A DNA stretch of 47,374 nt from Bacteroidales bacterium (GTDB lineage Bacteria > Bacteroidota > Bacteroidia > Bacteroidales > P3): positions 1 to 47,374 of the forward strand of contig JAFURZ010000015.1 in the NCBI GenBank assembly GCA_017480785.1, read 5' to 3'. The position numbers and the translations under genes are program-made. Of the stretch, positions 30,176-37,420 are shown one piece after another. Position 1 is the stretch's first letter. Each line of letters starts with the position of its first letter. The notes under the pieces were generated by a model. That model saw nothing but the letters and a program-made list of their open reading frames with translations. It made no database searches and was not told where the DNA came from.

Positions 30176-32128
30176 CTACATGAGTTCGTCGAGCTCCAGC
30201 CATCGAAGCTCTTTCTCGTCCAAGAGAGCCATCAGTTCGCCGATGCGGGAGCTGACACGGGTGATTTCGGCGGGGTCGGTCATGGTGCCTTCGGAGAGCT
30301 TTTGTTCCAGGGTGGCTTTCTCTGCCGTGAGGGCTTCAATCTCGGCGGTGAGCGCTTCGTATTCCTTCTGCTCCTTGTAGGTGGGCTTGCGCTTCTCGCT
30401 CTTACTGCGCTCATACTTGGGCTTCTCTGTACGCTGCTGCAGGGTGGTCTCGCGCTGTTGCTGCGCTTTCTGCATACGGTAGGCCGTGTAGTTGCTGTGG
30501 TAGTCCTTTATCTTACCCTTGCCCTCGAAGACAAAGATGTGGTCGACGATGTGGTCCATGAAGGAGCGGTCGTGGGAGACGATGACGAGGCACCCCTTGT
30601 AGGTCTGGAGGAACTGCTCGAGTATCTGCAAGGTGTAGATGTCGAGGTCGTTGGTGGGCTCGTCGAGGATGAGGAAATTGGGGTTGGCCATCAGCACCTG
30701 CAGCAGGTAGAGCCGGCGCTTCTCGCCGCCGCTGAGGTTGCCGAAGTAGTTGTACTGTGTGGTGCCGTCGAAGCCGAAGTAGGTGAGGAACTGGTGGGCC
30801 GACATGCTTTTGCCGTTGTCGAGTTCTATCTCCTCGGCGATGTCTTTCACCAGGTCGATGACGCGGCGGTCGGCGGGTGCCGACATGCCGGCCTGGGTGT
30901 AGTAGCCGAACTGGATGGTCTGGCCCACTATCACTCGGCCCGAGGTGGGCTTCAGCCGCTCGGTGATGATGTTGAGGAAGGTACTCTTGCCCACACCGTT
31001 GGGTCCCACGATGCCTATCTTCTCGCCGCGCTTGAAGACGTAGGAGAAGTCGTCGATTAAAGCCTCACCCCCAGCCCCTCTCCGATTGGAGAGGGGAGTG
31101 GATACCCCTTGCATACTACCCCCCTCTCCAATCGGAGAGGGGCTGGGGGTGAGGCTGATGTTGTAGAGTTCGAGGATTTTTCCGCCGATGCGCTCGGTCT
31201 TGACGGTGAGTTGGGGGCGACTGTCGTCGAAGCGGGTATGGGCCTTGGCTTCGAGTTCGTAGAAGGCGTCGATGCGGGCCTGTGCCTTGGTGCCGCGGGC
31301 CTGTGGCATGCGGCGCATCCACTCCAGCTCGGTGCGGTAGAGGCTGCGGGCCTTCTCCACCTCGGCGCGCTCGTTGGCTTCGCGCTCGGCCTTCTTCTCG
31401 AGGTAATAGTCGTAGTGACCGCGGTAATGATAGAGGCGGGCGTTGTCGAGCTCGTAGATATTGTCGCAGACGTTGTCGAGGAAGTAGCGGTCGTGGGTGA
31501 CCATGAGGATGGCCAGCCGCTGGCGCGAGAGGAAGTCCTCGAGCCACTCAATCATGTCGATGTCGAGGTGGTTGGTGGGCTCGTCGAGAATGAGCAGATT
31601 GCAGTCGTCGATGAGCAGACGGCAGAGGGCCACCTTCTTCTGCTCGCCGCCGCTGAGGGTATCCATCGGCCGGTCGAGCAGGTGGTCCACCTTCATTCGC
31701 GAGAGTATCTCCTCCATGCGCTGCTCGAAGGTCCACTCGTCCTCGGTCTCGGGGCGCTGGACGCTGTAGACTAGGTCTCTGACCAGCCACACCCCCGCCC
31801 CTCTCCGATTGGAGAGGGGAGTGGATACCCCATGCATGCTACTCCCCTCTCCAATCGGAGAGGGGTTGGGGGTGAGGCCGCCTTGCGGCAGATAGGCCAG
31901 CTTCAGGTCGCCGCGGAAGGTTATCTTGCCGCTGTCCTGCAGGGTGTTGTAGCCGCGCTCGCCGTAGGCGGTCATCAGGATATTGAGCAAGGTGGACTTG
32001 CCGTAGCCGTTGCGGGCGATGAGGGCCGACTTCTGTCCGGCGTTGATGCCGAAAGATATGTTTTCAAAGAGGAGCTTGTCGCCAAAACTCTTGGTGAGGT
32101 TTTCTACGGTGAGGAGTGCGTCGGCCAT
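30176..32128 (-). CDS. ABC-F family ATPase (Uup-like) with two repeat-encoded insertions
   Basis: 650 aa from ATG 32128; the TTG at 32134 is not favoured. Two ATPase domains: RNGYGKST, LSGGEQKK, LLILDEPTNHLD; and GPNGVGKST, LSGGEKRR, FLILDEPTNDLD. The C-terminal coiled coil (EYEALTAEIEALTAEKATLEQKL, given as residues about 580-605) is typical of Uup, a soluble protein that acts at the ribosome or on DNA. Residues about 84-115 and a similar stretch in the middle (before LIDDFSYVFKRGE) read [N/S]PSPIGEGxSMxGVSTPLSN and RRGAG. They are encoded by two copies of a 92-bp palindromic element and interrupt normal strand regions of the ATPase. The gene overlaps no neighbour but follows the hexapeptide gene closely. 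Confidence 0.9.
   Translation of the reverse strand: MADALLTVENLTKSFGDKLLFENISFGINAGQKSALIARNGYGKSTLLNILMTAYGERGYNTLQDSGKITFRGDLKLAYLPQGGLTPNPSPIGEGSSMHGVSTPLSNRRGAGVWLVRDLVYSVQRPETEDEWTFEQRMEEILSRMKVDHLLDRPMDTLSGGEQKKVALCRLLIDDCNLLILDEPTNHLDIDMIEWLEDFLSRQRLAILMVTHDRYFLDNVCDNIYELDNARLYHYRGHYDYYLEKKAEREANERAEVEKARSLYRTELEWMRRMPQARGTKAQARIDAFYELEAKAHTRFDDSRPQLTVKTERIGGKILELYNISLTPSPSPIGEGGSMQGVSTPLSNRRGAGGEALIDDFSYVFKRGEKIGIVGPNGVGKSTFLNIITERLKPTSGRVIVGQTIQFGYYTQAGMSAPADRRVIDLVKDIAEEIELDNGKSMSAHQFLTYFGFDGTTQYNYFGNLSGGEKRRLYLLQVLMANPNFLILDEPTNDLDIYTLQILEQFLQTYKGCLVIVSHDRSFMDHIVDHIFVFEGKGKIKDYHSNYTAYRMQKAQQQRETTLQQRTEKPKYERSKSEKRKPTYKEQKEYEALTAEIEALTAEKATLEQKLSEGTMTDPAEITRVSSRIGELMALLDEKELRWLELDELM
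31063..31154. repeat. 92-bp palindromic element inside the ABC-F gene, copy 1
   Basis: The element begins CCTCACCCCCAGCCCCTCTC and ends as its reverse complement. Each arm itself carries CCCCTCTCC and GGAGAGGGG around a GATT/AATC turn, so the RNA could fold as a three-arm structure. It is read in frame on the minus strand. Confidence 0.93.
31787..31877. repeat. 91-bp palindromic element inside the ABC-F gene, copy 2
   Basis: Same arms and core as 31063-31154, with a few changes (for example CATGCATGCTACT in the centre rather than TTGCATACTACC). Same frame, same encoded peptide apart from two or three residues. Confidence 0.93.
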
Positions 32129-32130
32129 GG

Positions 32131-32691
32131 TCAATCGTTATGCTGTGGAAATACGCCTTGTTCCAGGGCCCCTTTGTCGGACAACACACGGGCGGGGATG
32201 CCGCCGATGGTGCAATTGTCGCCAACCGAACTGTTCACCACGGCGTTGGCACCAATGGCCACGTTGTTGCCGATGGTGATGGGTCCGAAGAGTTTGGCTC
32301 CCGGACCGATGTAGACATTGTCGCCTAGGGTGGGGGCGCCGTTGTAGTCGCCGATAGAGGTGGAGGGATGGATGCGGCAGTTGGCACCCACCTTGGCCAA
32401 TGGGCTCACCACCACCGTGCCACGGTGCACCAGGCAGAGGCCGGGACCGAAGACGTTCTTGGGGACAGTGACGCCGAGCCTCACCGCCAGACCGTGGTTC
32501 ATCACCTCGAGCACGGCACGCGACAGGAGGCGCCAGCGGCGGCAGTTGGTCAGGTATTCCAGCCGGCGCAGCCTCAGCTGGAAGCGCAGCTGGTCGATGC
32601 GCAGCCAGTTGTAGAGGCTCACCCGCTGCAGCCCGTAGGCGGCGATGTCGGCCGCCACATAGCGACGGTATTCCTTGCGCGAAGTAATCAT
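32131..32691 (-). CDS. Hexapeptide-repeat acetyltransferase (CysE-like)
   Basis: 186 aa. The C-terminal half has left-handed beta-helix hexapeptide repeats (GANCRIHPSTSIGD, LGDNVYIGPGAKLFG, IGNNVAIGANAVVNSSVGDNC) and HPSTSIG with the catalytic-type His, as in serine acetyltransferase. The N-terminal part is helical and basic. It likely acetylates a sugar or serine; the substrate cannot be told. Its stop is 3 bp before the ABC-F start codon and its start overlaps the DUF1232 gene by ATGA. Confidence 0.85.
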   Translation of the reverse strand: MITSRKEYRRYVAADIAAYGLQRVSLYNWLRIDQLRFQLRLRRLEYLTNCRRWRLLSRAVLEVMNHGLAVRLGVTVPKNVFGPGLCLVHRGTVVVSPLAKVGANCRIHPSTSIGDYNGAPTLGDNVYIGPGAKLFGPITIGNNVAIGANAVVNSSVGDNCTIGGIPARVLSDKGALEQGVFPQHND

Positions 32692-33047
32692 GGTTTAATC
32701 AGTTTGTCGGTCTGTTCCTTGGCCTGACGGTTGATGTCGGGGGTGAGGTGTGTGTTGACTGCCCTCAGGGCAACCATCAAGGCCGTGAGGTCGTCGGTGA
32801 AACCGAGGGCGGGAATAAAGTCGGGGATAAGGTCGGCAGGCAGGATGAGGTAGCCCAGGGCGCCGAGGATGAGGGTCTTGGTCTTGACGGGGACCTCCTT
32901 CGATTGGAGCACGAAGTAGAGCTGCAGGGCAGGGTAGAGCACCTTGGCACCCACCTGGGCGGCGATGCGGCGCACCTTCTTCCAGAAGCCGTCCTCGTTG
33001 TAGTGTTGCTCATACTGCGGCGCCGTTTGCAGAGAGAATTTCTCCAT
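32688..33047 (-). CDS. DUF1232/YkvA-like membrane protein
   Basis: 119 aa. VPVKTKTLILGALGYLILPADLIPDFIPALGFTDDLTALMVAL contains the DUF1232 core (residues about 52-95): a hydrophobic stretch with the DLIPDFIP motif and DD pair. Function unknown. It lies between the reductase and the hexapeptide gene and overlaps the latter by ATGA. Confidence 0.88.
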   Translation of the reverse strand: MEKFSLQTAPQYEQHYNEDGFWKKVRRIAAQVGAKVLYPALQLYFVLQSKEVPVKTKTLILGALGYLILPADLIPDFIPALGFTDDLTALMVALRAVNTHLTPDINRQAKEQTDKLIKP

Positions 33048-33060
33048 CTTCTGTCTTCCT

Positions 33061-33120
33061 CTTTTACAGTTGTTCTATTAGTGTTCTTTTACTGTTCTTT
33101 TAGAAAAGTAAAAGAACAGC
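33061..33120. repeat. 11-mer array with inverted end
   Basis: Units CTTTTACAGTT, GTTCTATTAGT, GTTCTTTTACT and GTTCTTTTAGA (33061-33104), then AAAAGTAAAAGAACAGC in inverse. 33082-33120 matches 19295-19333 exactly in reverse complement. It fills the gap between the DUF1232 and reductase genes. Confidence 0.88.
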
Positions 33121-33136
33121 GGTTAATCAGTTGATT

Positions 33137-35500
33137 TTAAGCAGGGTTTCCCAGTGCCTCCATGATGGCCTTTGCGGCCTTGCGGCCGGCACCCATGGCG
33201 AGGATGACCGTGGCGGCGCCGCTGACGGCGTCGCCGCCGGCGAAGATGAGTTTGCGGCTGGTCTGGCCGTTCTCGTCGGCTTTGATGCCGCCCCAGGGCT
33301 CGCACTCCAGGCCCGGCGTGGTGGTGCGGATGAGGGGGTTGGGACTGGTGCCGAGGGCGGCGACGATGGTGTCGGCTTCCACGTCCACCTCGCTGCCTTC
33401 GATGGCCTTGAAGCTGCGGCGGCCCTTCTCGTCGGGGGCGCCCATCTCCATCTTCACGCAGCGCAGGGCGCGGGCGGTGCCGTCCTCGTTGCCGAGGATC
33501 TCGACCGGCGCGGTCTGGAACATGAACTGCACGCCCTCCTCCATGGCGTGGTGCACCTCTTCGCGGCGGGCGGGCATGTCCATCTCGCCACGGCGGTAGA
33601 CCACCGTCACCTCGCTGCCCAGTCGCAGGGCCGTGCGGGCGGCGTCCATGGCCACGTTGCCGCCACCGACGACGATGACCTTCTTACCGAGGTAGATGGG
33701 AGTGTCGTACTGCTCGTCGTAGCCGTGCATGAGGTTGGTGCGCGTCAGCAGCTCGTTGGCACTGATGACGCCGATGAGGGTCTCGCCCTTGACGCCCATG
33801 AACTTGGGCAGGCCGGCGCCGCTGGCGATATAGACGGCGTCGTATTCCATCTCGCTGAAGAGCTGGTCGATGGTGATGCTCTTGCCGATGATGACGTTGG
33901 TGCGTATCTCGACGCCCAGACGGCGCAGGTTCTCGATTTCGGGCTCCACTACGCGCTGCTTGGGCAGGCGGAATTCGGGGATGCCGTAGACGAGCACGCC
34001 GCCGGCATGGTGCAGGGCCTCGAAGACGGTGACTTGGAAGCCGTGTTTGGCTAGGTCTCCGGCGCAGGTGAGGCCGCTGGGGCCGCTGCCCACCACCGCC
34101 ACCTTGCGGCCGGCGGGGTAGCACTGGCTCTGCGGCTTCGACTGGGCGCGGTGGTTGTCGGCCACGAAGCGCTCCAGGGCGCCGATGGCTATGGGCTCGT
34201 TCTTGACGCCCATCACGCAGCTGCCCTCGCACTGCGTCTCCTGCGGGCAGACGCGGCCGCAGACGGCTGGCAGCGCCGAGTCGTGGCTGATGGTGATATA
34301 GGCCTGGTTGAAGTTCTCTTCCTTGATATTCTGGATGAAGCGCGGGATGTTGATACCCACGGGACAGGCCTCGACGCAGCGCGGCTTCTTGCACTGCAGG
34401 CAGCGGCCCGCCTCGACGATGGCCTGGTGCTCGGTGAGGCCGAAGGAGACCTCGTCGAAGTTATGGGCTCTTACAGAAGGCTCTTGCTCTCTTGGTTTCT
34501 GTCTTTTTTTGTTGCAATCAGAACCATCAGAATTTTCTTTTTGTACTTTTAGTTCTGATTGAGATTTGATTTGCGCATCCACGGCAGGTGCCAGATTGCA
34601 CGTGTGCCCGCTCTCGGCGGTGGCAATGCGGTAGCGCCGCGCGTCCGGGGTCTTCAGCTTGCGGGCGGCCTCGTCGAAGTCCACCAGGTGGCCGTCGAAC
34701 TCAGGTCCGTCGACGCAGCAGAACTTCACCTCGTCGCCGACCCTTACTCGGCAGGCGCCGCACATGCCCGTGCCGTCCACCATCATGCAGTTGAGGCTCA
34801 CGATGGTCGGCAGGTTGTATTTCTTGGTGGTCAGCGAGACGAACTTCATCATCGGCAGGGGCCCGATGGCCACGCAGTGGCTGTACTCTACGCCCTTGGA
34901 GCAGAGCTCGTCCACCTTGGCGGTGACGAGGCCTTGCTCGCCGTAGGTGCCGTCGTCGGTCATGATATGCAGGTTGTTGCAAACGGCCCGCAGCTCGTCC
35001 TCGTAGAAGAGGAGGTCCTTCGAGCGGGCTCCGATGACCACGTCGGTCGGTATGCCGTTGCGGAAAGCCCACTTCACCTGCGGGAACACCGGCGCGATGC
35101 CCACGCCGCCAGCCACGAATAGCAAGCGTTTAATTTTTATGCAATCAGAACTATCAGAACCATCAGAATTTTCTTTTCGTTCTTTTAGTTCTGATTGAGA
35201 TTGAATATTCAGCAATTCGCTGGGCTTGCCCAAGGGTCCCACGATGGTGTAGAGGTCGTCGCCCACCTCCATCGCTGCCAGCTGCCGCGTGGTCTCGCCC
35301 ACCACCTGGAACACCAGCACAATCGACTGCCGCTGGTAGACGATGTCGCTGATGGTGAGCGGTATGCGCTCGCCGTTAGGGTGGGGGATGACGATGACGA
35401 ACTGGCCCGGCTTGCCGCTGAGCGATATCCACGGCGCATGGACCTCCATCTGGTAAATCTCGTGGCTGTTGAGCAGCCGCTTGCTGATAATCTCGTACAT
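33137..35500 (-). CDS. Fused NfnAB/GltA-type flavin iron-sulfur oxidoreductase
   Basis: 787 aa. Residues 1 to about 290 are a ferredoxin-NADP reductase/PyrK-like part: RIPLTIS (FAD), FVAGGVGIAPV (NAD), and CMMVDGTGMCGACRV for a [2Fe-2S] cluster. Residues about 340-787 are the small-subunit-like part: CLQCKKPRCVEACP and CGRVCPQETQCEGSC ([4Fe-4S]), VVGSGPSGLTCAGDLAKHG (FAD) and VVGGGNVAMDAARTALRLG (NADPH). It fits an electron-bifurcating NADH-ferredoxin:NADP oxidoreductase or glutamate-synthase-like fusion. Residues about 98-123 and a stretch near 310-335 (SQSELK, KENSDGSD) are extra and come from two copies of one repeat. Confidence 0.9.
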   Translation of the reverse strand: MYEIISKRLLNSHEIYQMEVHAPWISLSGKPGQFVIVIPHPNGERIPLTISDIVYQRQSIVLVFQVVGETTRQLAAMEVGDDLYTIVGPLGKPSELLNIQSQSELKERKENSDGSDSSDCIKIKRLLFVAGGVGIAPVFPQVKWAFRNGIPTDVVIGARSKDLLFYEDELRAVCNNLHIMTDDGTYGEQGLVTAKVDELCSKGVEYSHCVAIGPLPMMKFVSLTTKKYNLPTIVSLNCMMVDGTGMCGACRVRVGDEVKFCCVDGPEFDGHLVDFDEAARKLKTPDARRYRIATAESGHTCNLAPAVDAQIKSQSELKVQKENSDGSDCNKKRQKPREQEPSVRAHNFDEVSFGLTEHQAIVEAGRCLQCKKPRCVEACPVGINIPRFIQNIKEENFNQAYITISHDSALPAVCGRVCPQETQCEGSCVMGVKNEPIAIGALERFVADNHRAQSKPQSQCYPAGRKVAVVGSGPSGLTCAGDLAKHGFQVTVFEALHHAGGVLVYGIPEFRLPKQRVVEPEIENLRRLGVEIRTNVIIGKSITIDQLFSEMEYDAVYIASGAGLPKFMGVKGETLIGVISANELLTRTNLMHGYDEQYDTPIYLGKKVIVVGGGNVAMDAARTALRLGSEVTVVYRRGEMDMPARREEVHHAMEEGVQFMFQTAPVEILGNEDGTARALRCVKMEMGAPDEKGRRSFKAIEGSEVDVEADTIVAALGTSPNPLIRTTTPGLECEPWGGIKADENGQTSRKLIFAGGDAVSGAATVILAMGAGRKAAKAIMEALGNPA
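34514..34567. repeat. In-frame repeat inside the NfnAB/GltA-type gene, copy 1
   Basis: GCAATCAGAAC...GTTCTGATTGAGATT, with inverted ends CAATCAGAAC and GTTCTGATT(G) and 9-bp CAGAACCAT-like units. The encoded peptide is IKSQSELKVQKENSDGSD. A second copy is at 35140-35205. Confidence 0.88.
35140..35205. repeat. In-frame repeat inside the NfnAB/GltA-type gene, copy 2
   Basis: Same ends and core as copy 1, with one more 9-bp unit (CAGAACTAT, CAGAACCAT). Same frame; the peptide is IQSQSELKERKENSDGSDSS. It falls between the FAD and NAD halves of the reductase domain, where a loop could be tolerated. Confidence 0.88.
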
Positions 35501-35542
35501 ATTGTTGTGTTTTGTTTTTCCCTGATGGTCTCTTTTTTTTCA

Positions 35543-35641
35543 GAATATTCTGAGTACTCTGATTATTCCGATTACTCCGATTATTCTGATTATTCTGATT
35601 ATTCTGATTATTCTGAATCCTCCGATCATTCTGATTATTCT
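35543..35641. repeat. Eleven-unit 9-bp array upstream of the NfnAB/GltA-type gene
   Basis: 99 bp made of units such as GATTATTCT, GATTATTCC, GATTACTCC, GAATCCTCC and GATCATTCT. The unit in reverse complement (AGAATAATC) resembles the CAGAACCAT units inside the gene. It lies 42 bp before the start codon, so it could be in the 5' untranslated region or the promoter. Confidence 0.9.
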
Positions 35642-35650
35642 GATATTCTT

Positions 35651-35674
35651 TGCCCATTTTATACTAAATGGGCA
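35651..35674. terminator. Small hairpin downstream of the 9-mer array
   Basis: TGCCCATTT (35651-35659) pairs with AAATGGGCA (35666-35674) around TATACT and is followed by TCTTTA. It could be a weak terminator or part of the repeat's end. 35675-35870 is AT-rich with no gene I can support. Confidence 0.4.
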
Positions 35675-35872
35675 TCTTTATAACGCCAATCCTCATGAAA
35701 TATTGTGCCCTGTCCCTTTTTTGAATCCAATTATTATAAACACACTAAGACCGTTTATAGATTTTACTCCCCCTTTACTCAAACTCTAATCAAATACTAT
35801 GTCGCTCCCAGATAAAAAGCATGTACCATTGTGATTCCGTATAAGTCTTCTATTGACCATAAAAAAATAAAA

Positions 35873-35904
35873 TTTGGCCACTTGAAAAATAATGTGTATT
35901 TTTG
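35873..35904 (+). promoter_or_regulatory. Promoter of the second RNA-like leader
   Basis: TTTG (35873-35876) and TATTTTTG (35897-35904), spacer 20 bp, match the Bacteroidota consensus. Transcription would start near 35911 and enter the structured leader at 35951. Confidence 0.7.
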
Positions 35905-35950
35905 CACCGTAAAACAAATAACAACATATATGAGATAAAAACGACAGAGT

Positions 35951-36137
35951 AGTATAGACATTAAGACATATTGAAGCGCGTTCGCTTTTCTTTTGCATGG
36001 CTCGGAACCTAGGAAATTTCGATTGCAACATCCCAAGAAAGGAGAAACGCTCGCGGAAAACCGTGAGCTTTCTTGTTGATGTTGCAGGTGATTCCTAGGA
36101 CCTCGAGCTTGAACAAAAAGTTCGCGGTTTTTTTTTA
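35951..36137 (+). ncRNA. Structured RNA-like leader, copy 2
   Basis: The 5' box (AGTATA, ACAT, AAGACATATTGA; 35951-35974) is nearly identical to 208-231. It is followed by a hairpin GAAGCG/CGCTTTTC, then CCTAGGAA 36008-36015 with TTCCTAGG 36092-36099, TGCAACATC 36024-36032 with GATGTTGCA 36078-36086, AAGAAA/TTTCTT (36035-36040 with 36069-36074), and the terminal hairpin GCTCGCGG-AAAA-CCGTGAGC 36049-36068. AGGT(G)ATTCC on the 3' side is shared with copy 1. A GAAC/GTTC hairpin and a run of nine T end it at 36137, which suggests a terminated small RNA or an attenuator 20 bp before the acyltransferase gene. Confidence 0.65.
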
Positions 36138-36157
36138 TCACATAAAATCAACAAAAA

Positions 36158-37264
36158 ATGAAAAATGTAATTCAGTGTTTTGGAAAGACCGTTATGTCAT
36201 TTTCCAAGAAAGAAGCCATACATGATTCCGAATATCAGAAATTCACGGATTCACAATATTGTATAAAACGCGATACGTATTGGGATACGCTGAAATTCCT
36301 GCTCATCTTCCTTGTGGTGCTGGGCCATTTCCCTGGACCTTTCCGCGTTGAGTCGGCAAACACTATCCTTGTCAACTTTGTCTACTTGTTCCACATGCCA
36401 TTGTTTATCTTTATTTCGGGCCGTTTTTCAGTATTGCGAGACCGTACCAAGTACCGTCGCGCGATAGCCCGTATATTGGAGACTTTCCTTGTTTTCCATA
36501 CAATTAAATACATTGGCGGGCATTGGGGTGCGATGTCGTTCACATCCTATCTTCACCCTACATGGACTATGTGGTATCTGCTTTCGCTTGCCTTCTGGCG
36601 CATTATGGTATACGTGGTTCCCGAACGGATAATGAGGCGTAAAGACATTCTCTTGCCGATGTCCATCGCAATCAGTTTGCTGGCAGGCTTTGCCCCCTTG
36701 TCCACACATCTGAGCTTCCAGCGTACAATGGCTTTTCTGCCGTTCTTTCTCCTCGGCTATTATTCCAACGATTTTGACCTTCGTGCCCGCTTGCGAAAGA
36801 TTCCACTTTGGGTTGCTGTCGGCACGCTGCTGTCTGCTTTTGCCATGGTTTGCATTTTCTTCAGCCATACGAACTTGACCACCGACGTGTTGCATGCCAG
36901 CATCCCGTATAGGAATAATCATGCAGCTTTCTTGTGCTTTGCACGTGCACTGTTCCTTGTGTCGGGAACGGTGCTGAGTGTAGCTGTGATGCGTTTGGTG
37001 TCTGGCAATGAAATCGTTGCCCTTTGGGGAAGACGAACGATGTTTGTCTATGTAGCCCATTCTTTTGCTATAACGTTCATCAGGCCATTTATGGCCAATG
37101 GCTTGCTTCCAACTGACACACTTGCCATTGCCGTATATTCCGTGCTACTTACAACACTCCTAACTTACCTGGGCCGTTTCAAAGTTAGCCAATGGATTCT
37201 CAACCCGGTGAGCGGTTTGATCCAAGTACTAAATGTCGGCAAGTCCGACGTTACACCGCGATGA
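36158..37264 (+). CDS. Acyltransferase 3 (OafA-like) membrane protein
   Basis: 368 aa with about ten membrane segments. RDTYWDTLKFLLIFLVVLGHF near residues 38-58 is the typical first TM with the conserved Arg, Asp and His of acyltransferase 3. FHMPLFIFISG is the second signature. It likely O-acylates a surface sugar such as O-antigen, capsule or a glycan. The N-terminal about 37 residues (MKNVIQCFGKTVMSFSKKEA) are an unusual extension. The gene follows directly after the structured leader and its T run, so it may be under attenuation. AT-rich island. Confidence 0.85.
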   Translation: MKNVIQCFGKTVMSFSKKEAIHDSEYQKFTDSQYCIKRDTYWDTLKFLLIFLVVLGHFPGPFRVESANTILVNFVYLFHMPLFIFISGRFSVLRDRTKYRRAIARILETFLVFHTIKYIGGHWGAMSFTSYLHPTWTMWYLLSLAFWRIMVYVVPERIMRRKDILLPMSIAISLLAGFAPLSTHLSFQRTMAFLPFFLLGYYSNDFDLRARLRKIPLWVAVGTLLSAFAMVCIFFSHTNLTTDVLHASIPYRNNHAAFLCFARALFLVSGTVLSVAVMRLVSGNEIVALWGRRTMFVYVAHSFAITFIRPFMANGLLPTDTLAIAVYSVLLTTLLTYLGRFKVSQWILNPVSGLIQVLNVGKSDVTPR

Positions 37265-37306
37265 GCATTTAATATTGGCACATTCGCAATGTCGGTAGTA
37301 GATAAA

Positions 37307-37405
37307 CTACTCCTCATCATCCTTGTCTCTCGGTCCACGGCCGAACCACAGGCACACCGCCGCGATGGCGGCAAGGAGGAGCAGGTATATGGGGTGCATT
37401 GTCAT
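37307..37405 (-). CDS. Small membrane peptide (32 aa)
   Basis: MTMHPIYLLLLAAIAAVCLW then FGRGPRDKDDEE: one hydrophobic segment followed by a charged tail, the profile of a single-pass small membrane protein. It lies 15 bp downstream of the DUF4143 ATPase gene on the same strand, so it may be cotranscribed. The short length makes chance occurrence possible, but the hydrophobic core and strongly acidic end favour a real gene. The plus-strand frame over the same bases is a shadow. Confidence 0.5.
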   Translation of the reverse strand: MTMHPIYLLLLAAIAAVCLWFGRGPRDKDDEE

Positions 37406-37420
37406 ATTGTTATATCGGTA

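Noticed and set aside
35543-35641. CRISPR array
   Set aside because: The units are 9 bp without spacers. No cas genes are nearby; it is a simple tandem array.
35195-35683. Plus-strand frame encoding Ser-Asp-Tyr repeats
   Set aside because: It is the 9-mer array read as codons and extends from an antisense region of the reductase gene.
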